Origin: an uncultured Verrucomicrobiota bacterium
GTDB taxonomy: Bacteria > Verrucomicrobiota > Verrucomicrobiia > Limisphaerales > UBA9464
NCBI GenBank assembly: GCA_903930165.1
Contig: CAIYXO010000263.1
Coordinates: 1 to 13,620, forward strand
DNA length: 13,620 nt
Direction of reading: 5' to 3'
In this document: positions 6,276-13,620 of the stretch, in pieces
How the letters are laid out: every line of letters starts with the position of its first letter
Numbering within the stretch: the stretch's first letter is position 1
The notes under the pieces: generated by a model
Database searches by the model: none
The model's input: only the letters and a program-made list of their open reading frames with translations
Told to the model about the DNA's origin: nothing
Position numbers and translations under genes: made by a program

Positions 6276-6647
6276 ATGGCAGAGCCAGACAAAGTTCGAC
6301 GCCCGCGAATGCGGAGCTGGGAGGCCGACGAGGACATCGCCGCCCTTCTTGAACTTGCCCAGAAGACGACTGGTGCCTCTTTGAAGGACATCGTGAACGC
6401 GGCGGTACGGATCCACGCGCCGATGATCATCCGGCGACTCCTGGAGGAGCGGAAGCAGGCCGAAAGCGAACTGATCAGCCTCCTTGATCGACAGTTCGCC
6501 TCGGATCCCAAGGCGCCGGCGGATCCGTCACCGGCAGGCGAGGAATCCGGTCCGGCAGCCGATCCTGGCGGCGCAAAACAGATCACCGTTCCAAAGGGAA
6601 AGGCGCCTAAAACCGCCGCGACCCGTTATCGTCCGCAGCGGCCGTAG
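6276..6647 (+). CDS. Ribbon-helix-helix-like protein with a disordered basic tail
   Basis: The 123-residue product has a short strand region (RMRSWEAD, residues 11-18), a helix (EDIAALLELAQKTTG) and then ASLKDIVNAAVRIHAPMIIR. This matches the strand-helix-S/L-helix pattern of CopG/Arc regulators (compare x-G-x-S-x-S-x-x-I-x-x-A). The second helix seems to run on into a long charged helix (LLEERKQAESELISLLDRQF, 55-74), possibly a coiled coil. Residues 75-123 are rich in Pro, Ala, Ser and Lys and look disordered, ending basic (KTAATRYRPQRP), which could help DNA binding. The ATG at 6276 has only a distant GAGG (6261-6264). The gene converges with the oxidoreductase genes, 28 bases away. Targets and function are unknown; a transcriptional regulator or plasmid/partition-type protein is plausible. 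Confidence 0.7.
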   Translation: MAEPDKVRRPRMRSWEADEDIAALLELAQKTTGASLKDIVNAAVRIHAPMIIRRLLEERKQAESELISLLDRQFASDPKAPADPSPAGEESGPAADPGGAKQITVPKGKAPKTAATRYRPQRP

Positions 6648-6675
6648 AGATCCGCGGCGAAACCGCAGCCAGGAA

Positions 6676-8268
6676 TCACCGGATCCCGGCCAACTCCTGG
6701 AGCAGGCGCCAGTTCTGAAGCCGTTCCTCGCGGGTCGCCAGCATCGTTGGGCTCGGAGTTCCGTCGCCTTCGAAATGCTTGGCAAAACGGCCCTCGCTGC
6801 GCGCGAAGCTGATGAAGTCGTAGGCCTCCCCGGATTTCGGATCGACGTAGAAGTCGTCGTTCTGGGCCGGATTGCCCTGGAGGCTGAGCCGCTCGCTGAT
6901 CTTCGAACCCTTGCGGGGATCGTACAGCAGGACCGGGAACGTCCGGGTGTCGACGGCGAGTTTCGACTGGTGCATCGCCATGTTGTCGCCGACGCCGTGC
7001 TCCGGTTGGCAGGTGGTGTACACCGAGACGATGGCCGGACCGTCGTACTCGTTGGCCGCGATGATCGACTTGTAGAAGTGGTTGGTCATCGCACAACTGG
7101 TCTGCGCCACCAGGGTGTCGGGGTGCATCATGGCGATCTGGGCGACCTCCTTCCGCCGCTCGACCTTGCCCGGGATCACCTTGCCGTGGACGGAGAACTT
7201 CGTGTTCTGTCCCGTGAAGGTCGCGGTGGAGGACTGGCCGCCGGTGTTCGAATAGACCTGGGTGTCCAACAACAGGATCTTGATGTTCATTCCCGAGGCC
7301 AGCATGCGGCTCAGGGCGTTGAAGCCGATGTCGAGCATCGCCCCGTCGCCGCCGATGACCCAGAGCTTCTTGTCCTTCCAGCCCATCTGGTCCCAGCGTG
7401 AACGGACACCCATGGCGTAGGTCGGTCCGTTCTCAAACAGGGAATTCGACCAAGGGAGAAGGTACGGGTTGTAGGGATAGGTGGAGGCGTAGACCGTGGA
7501 ACAGCCCGTGGAATTGATCAGGCCGATGTTCTCGCGTCCGTACACGAATCCGGTGGCGGCCAGCATCATCCGCAGCGCGGTTCCCTCACCGCATCCCATG
7601 CAGGAGCCGGCGCCGCCGACATACAGCAGGGACCTCTCGGCCAGCATCATGTCGGTGAGCAGCTTCTCGTTGATGTACTGCTTCGGGGTCTCCGGAAGCT
7701 TCCGGTAGAAGTCGAAGGTCTTCTGGAATCGCGGAAGGACTCCCTTCTCCTTCTTCAACATCGAGAGAGCGCCATGGTCGCCGCACGCCTCGACGCATTC
7801 CGCACACCCCTTGCACTTGGTGGGATCGATGAAGATCCCGAAGTAGCCGGGCTCCTGGCCCTTCTTCTCGTAGATGTTCCAGAACTTCGTGGTCTTCCCG
7901 AACTGGCGGCGGTAGTGCTCGCGCTCGCCCGCATCGGAGATCTGCTCGAGCTCCGCCTCCAGCTTCGCCTTCGGAACGACTTTCCCGAGAATGGCGGTGT
8001 CCGGACACTCGGTCACGCAGGCCATGCAGGCGACGCAGTTCTCGGAGTTCAACAGCGGAATCTCCGGCGCGATGTAGGAGAAGTCGCGCAGGACGCCGGT
8101 GCCGGCCGGAATCAGGGAGCGGGCCGTCGAGGCATCGGCGGGAAGCCCCATCTCGGCGGAGCCGTCGTTGTAGGCTCCAACGATGCGCTCGTTGAAGTCC
8201 TGGACATCCAGGACATCGGGGCCGATGGGGCGCGTGTTGATCCGCTCGACGGGAATATCGGTGGTCAT
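6676..8268 (-). CDS. 2-oxoacid (pyruvate):ferredoxin oxidoreductase, ferredoxin + TPP-binding subunit
   Basis: This is the C-terminal half of a NifJ-type enzyme, which decarboxylates a 2-oxoacid to acyl-CoA and passes electrons to ferredoxin. The 530-residue product starts with a linker of about 75 residues. A ferredoxin domain follows with two 4Fe-4S motifs: C78, C81, C84, C88 (NCVACMACVTECPD) and C152, C155, C158, C162 (KCKGCAECVEAC). The beta domain has the cysteines for the third, proximal cluster (C223, C226, C256, C420) and the TPP/Mg site GGDGAMLDIGFNALSRML. N341 in YSNTGGQSS is the active-site asparagine. It follows the alpha-gamma gene after 39 bases and is surely cotranscribed. All clusters are intact. 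Pyruvate is the likeliest substrate given its resemblance to NifJ, but another 2-oxoacid cannot be excluded. Confidence 0.93.
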   Translation of the reverse strand: MTTDIPVERINTRPIGPDVLDVQDFNERIVGAYNDGSAEMGLPADASTARSLIPAGTGVLRDFSYIAPEIPLLNSENCVACMACVTECPDTAILGKVVPKAKLEAELEQISDAGEREHYRRQFGKTTKFWNIYEKKGQEPGYFGIFIDPTKCKGCAECVEACGDHGALSMLKKEKGVLPRFQKTFDFYRKLPETPKQYINEKLLTDMMLAERSLLYVGGAGSCMGCGEGTALRMMLAATGFVYGRENIGLINSTGCSTVYASTYPYNPYLLPWSNSLFENGPTYAMGVRSRWDQMGWKDKKLWVIGGDGAMLDIGFNALSRMLASGMNIKILLLDTQVYSNTGGQSSTATFTGQNTKFSVHGKVIPGKVERRKEVAQIAMMHPDTLVAQTSCAMTNHFYKSIIAANEYDGPAIVSVYTTCQPEHGVGDNMAMHQSKLAVDTRTFPVLLYDPRKGSKISERLSLQGNPAQNDDFYVDPKSGEAYDFISFARSEGRFAKHFEGDGTPSPTMLATREERLQNWRLLQELAGIR

Positions 8269-8307
8269 TGCTGGAAACTGGAAAAGGGTTGGGGTCCGTG
8301 AAGGCGA

Positions 8308-10332
8308 CTATTTGCCGAAGGCGACGGTCTCGCCGGACCTGTCGGAGATGGATTCCTCAGGGCTGTCGAGGACTTCCGCGGGGATCTCGCGGACGTCCTT
8401 GAGCCCCTTTTTCACGCAGGCGAGATTCTCCTGAACGACGTGTTCGCCGCGCTTTCCGAAGTACTTGCGGATGAACTTCTCCACCGCGGCGAGCACTTCG
8501 ACTTCGCCCATCCGGTAGCGAGCGGCAAACGGGGTGACCTTGATGAAGATTCCCACGAGCACCACACCCTGCATGCGCTGCTGCAGGTCGGGATCCGTGG
8601 CGATGCCGCGGGCGATCTTGACCGTGTCGAGATAGTAGACCCGGAGGTTCTTCATCCGGATGATCTTCCGCCCGTAGGCCGGAATGTCGCTCCACACCGC
8701 CGCTGCGTCCGTGTGATGGCTCTGGATGAACACGCTGCCACCCTGGGCGATGCCCGCGAGGGGATTGCCGAGATTGAACGCGTTGACGTCGTTGAGAGGG
8801 ATGAACTCGACGTGTTCCAACTCGCTGTGACAGCGGATGTGCTCCTCGGCCACGGTCAGGTAATAGGTGGTCGGCAGACCCTTCTTTTCGGACCCGTACT
8901 TGGGATAGGCCTGCACGTGCAGGTCGAAGAGTTCACCAACGAAGGAGGCGATGAGCTTGTTGGTGGTCACCGAGCCGAATCCGCCGACGGAATGTCCACG
9001 CATCGAGAATGCGCCCTCGGGCCGGATGTCGGGATCCTCGGCCACCTCGAGTGCCAGCGGGTGCTTGATGCCGACCACAGCGAAGTCCTTCGGAGCCGCG
9101 GACCGCAGGTTCTCGACAATGGCGAGGAAATGTCCGGCGCGGACGTCGCGGGAACCGAGACCGGCCGAGATGGAGCAGATCCTGGGAAGCCGGGTGACCT
9201 CAGGATAGCGGAGTCCACCTGTGGAACCGTAGCCGATTCCCACCAGGGCATCGGCAAACGAAGCCTTGATCGCCTGTGTGAGAGGATTGGATTGGGCCAG
9301 CGGATTGTCCATCCGCTCGACCACCGCGAAGGACTTCACATTGCGCAGCGCAGCCACGATCTGGGTCGCCGGGAAGGGTGCGAAGCAGGTGACATGGACA
9401 ACACCGACGCGGATGCCGTGATGGGAGCGGATGTGATCCACGGCCGCCCGTGCGGTTTCCATCATGCCTCCCAGGCCAACCAGGGCGTACTCGGCGTCGT
9501 CCATCCGGTAGCGGTCGACGAGCTCGTAGTGCCTGCCGGTCTGGACACCGAACTCGGTCATCGACTCCTCAATCGCGGCCATGACGCGGTCGTAGTAGCC
9601 GCGCTGGGCGATCTTGCCCTTCATGTACGCGTCCTGGTTCTGGACGACGCCGGACATGATCGGATTCCGGGGATCAAAGAGGCAGCGCAGGCGTTCGTTC
9701 GGGTCTCCGACGAAGTTCCTCATGAACTCCGGCTCGGGCAAACGGACGTTCTCGATGGTGTGCGTGGTGAGGAAGCCGTCCTGGATGTTCATGAACGGCG
9801 TGTCGCAGGCCTCGGCGGCGCGGCGGGAGATGAGCGCGAGGTCCCCCGTTTCCTGGGCATTCCGTGCGAAAAGCATCGCCCAGCCGCAATCCGCGACGCT
9901 CATGACGTCGTCGTGTCCACAGTGGACGTTCAACGACTGGCTGGTCAGGGCGCGGGCCCCGATGTGGAAAACGATCGGGAGCCGCTTGCCGGAAATGGTA
10001 TAGAGGACCTCCTTCATCAGGACGAGGCCCTGTCCCGATGTGAAGTTGGTCACGCGCCCTCCCGCGAGGGCGAAGCCTTCGCAGGTGGAAGCCGCCGAAT
10101 GCTCGGACTCGGCTTGGACGAACGCCAAGGTGTCGCCCCAGAGGTTCTCCCTGCCGTTCGAAACCTCGGTCTGGTATCCCGCACCCATCGTGGTCGAAGA
10201 GGTGATCGGATAGGCACAGGCCCCATGAGTGACATGGGTCTCAACCCAGACCACGGCACCGGCGCCGTCAGAGCTGGTGGGAATGCCGGGAAATGGGATC
10301 TCAGGAGTGGTACGGGAAAGGGTCGTCTCCAT
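8308..10332 (-). CDS. 2-oxoacid (pyruvate):ferredoxin oxidoreductase, alpha + gamma subunit
   Basis: This is the N-terminal half of a NifJ-type enzyme. The 674-residue product contains the pyrimidine-binding alpha domain: YPITSST at 41-47, the glutamate E77 in AESEHSA, and the substrate-binding arginine R127 in HIGARALT. A transketolase C-like domain follows (around VGLGGMMETARAAVDHI). The gamma domain comes last (GHSVGGFGSVTTNKLI, then QAYPKYGSEKKG). Together with the downstream gene it sums to 1204 residues, close to the roughly 1200 of one-chain NifJ, with the same domain order. ATG 10332 was chosen because homology begins soon after it. The frame is open upstream to 10458, but those 42 extra residues look non-coding and would begin next to the terminator of the upstream gene. 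The sequence is divergent from typical NifJ (for example ITSST in place of ITPSS). Confidence 0.92.
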   Translation of the reverse strand: METTLSRTTPEIPFPGIPTSSDGAGAVVWVETHVTHGACAYPITSSTTMGAGYQTEVSNGRENLWGDTLAFVQAESEHSAASTCEGFALAGGRVTNFTSGQGLVLMKEVLYTISGKRLPIVFHIGARALTSQSLNVHCGHDDVMSVADCGWAMLFARNAQETGDLALISRRAAEACDTPFMNIQDGFLTTHTIENVRLPEPEFMRNFVGDPNERLRCLFDPRNPIMSGVVQNQDAYMKGKIAQRGYYDRVMAAIEESMTEFGVQTGRHYELVDRYRMDDAEYALVGLGGMMETARAAVDHIRSHHGIRVGVVHVTCFAPFPATQIVAALRNVKSFAVVERMDNPLAQSNPLTQAIKASFADALVGIGYGSTGGLRYPEVTRLPRICSISAGLGSRDVRAGHFLAIVENLRSAAPKDFAVVGIKHPLALEVAEDPDIRPEGAFSMRGHSVGGFGSVTTNKLIASFVGELFDLHVQAYPKYGSEKKGLPTTYYLTVAEEHIRCHSELEHVEFIPLNDVNAFNLGNPLAGIAQGGSVFIQSHHTDAAAVWSDIPAYGRKIIRMKNLRVYYLDTVKIARGIATDPDLQQRMQGVVLVGIFIKVTPFAARYRMGEVEVLAAVEKFIRKYFGKRGEHVVQENLACVKKGLKDVREIPAEVLDSPEESISDRSGETVAFGK

Positions 10333-10468
10333 GGCGGTCCAGGTCGGGATGCGGGTACGCGAAACGAGTGACTTGCGATCGGGGGAACCAGTGCATTGAG
10401 CAAAGGACCGGGCTGAGGGTACAAGCCAATTGTCGCCGATTCGGGAGGAGGTCCACATATCCGCAAGA

Positions 10469-10500
10469 AAAGGCCGGGAAGCGTGGGCTTCCCGGCCTTT
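10469..10500 (-). terminator. Strong intrinsic terminator after nrdJ
   Basis: A perfect 14-bp GC-rich stem (AAAGGCCGGGAAGC / GCTTCCCGGCCTTT) with a 4-base loop lies 30 bases past the nrdJ stop codon. Read on the minus strand, the hairpin is followed by TTTTCTTG, which makes it a rho-independent terminator for nrdJ. It separates nrdJ from the oxidoreductase genes, so those need their own promoter somewhere in 10333-10468. I saw no convincing promoter there. Read on the plus strand, the stem also ends in TTT, but no plus-strand gene needs it. Confidence 0.88.
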
Positions 10501-10530
10501 CGAGACCGTCTCAAATGATTCCGACAGCGC

Positions 10531-13620
<3,090 letters not shown>

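Noticed and set aside
6648..6690. Possible bidirectional terminator between the convergent 6276-6647 gene and the oxidoreductase
   Set aside because: GATCCG..CGGATC arms with a small GCGG/CCGC inner match exist, but the stem is interrupted and partly coding, with no T-run.
10333..10458. 42-residue N-terminal extension of the alpha-gamma oxidoreductase
   Set aside because: It would start only 11 bases past the nrdJ terminator hairpin, leaving no room for a promoter, and has no family resemblance. ATG 10332 fits the family start better.

Overview
The window is GC-rich bacterial chromosome with tightly packed genes on both strands. The gene content suggests Verrucomicrobiota or a close PVC relative. 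The evidence is a B12-dependent ribonucleotide reductase with a basic N-terminal extension, a pyruvate:ferredoxin oxidoreductase-type enzyme split over two genes, a small protein opening with MNLDRIRDRM..GFRPV that I associate with that phylum, and start codons that almost never carry a Shine-Dalgarno sequence. This placement is inference, since there is no rRNA or tRNA in the window. Nothing in it looks like a phage, transposon, CRISPR array or defence island.

Layout. On the plus strand, positions 3-443 hold the C-terminal part of GTP cyclohydrolase II (riboflavin pathway), followed at 544-1782 by an unassigned PLP-dependent decarboxylase of the diaminopimelate/ornithine decarboxylase fold. 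On the minus strand, 1794-2115 holds one or two very small genes, and 2215-3297 an adenylate-forming ligase-like protein that lacks the usual C-terminal lid. A palindrome-bearing divergent intergenic region (3298-3576) separates it from a plus-strand pair, an MFS transporter (3577-4851) and an N-acetylneuraminate lyase homologue (4880-5773). These two probably act together: the permease imports a sialic acid or related acid sugar and the lyase cleaves it to pyruvate and an N-acetylhexosamine.

Positions 5774-6650 carry two small, divergently transcribed genes whose products both look like ribbon-helix-helix DNA-binding proteins. Between them is a short AT-richer stretch with clustered TTGC/GCAA palindromes and a candidate promoter. 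The rest is minus strand. Positions 10332-6676 hold a two-gene 2-oxoacid:ferredoxin oxidoreductase (alpha+gamma part, then ferredoxin+TPP part), and 13620-10531 holds the adenosylcobalamin-dependent ribonucleotide reductase NrdJ, cut by the window edge at its N-terminus and followed by a strong intrinsic terminator.

Functionally the window is mostly core metabolism: cofactor synthesis, 2-oxoacid oxidation linked to ferredoxin, and dNTP synthesis independent of oxygen. Such an enzyme set fits an anaerobe or facultative organism. The less understood parts are the PLP enzyme, the lid-less ligase and the ribbon-helix-helix pair. I did not find a clear new multi-gene system; the ribbon-helix-helix pair with its palindromes and the two orphan enzymes are the best leads.
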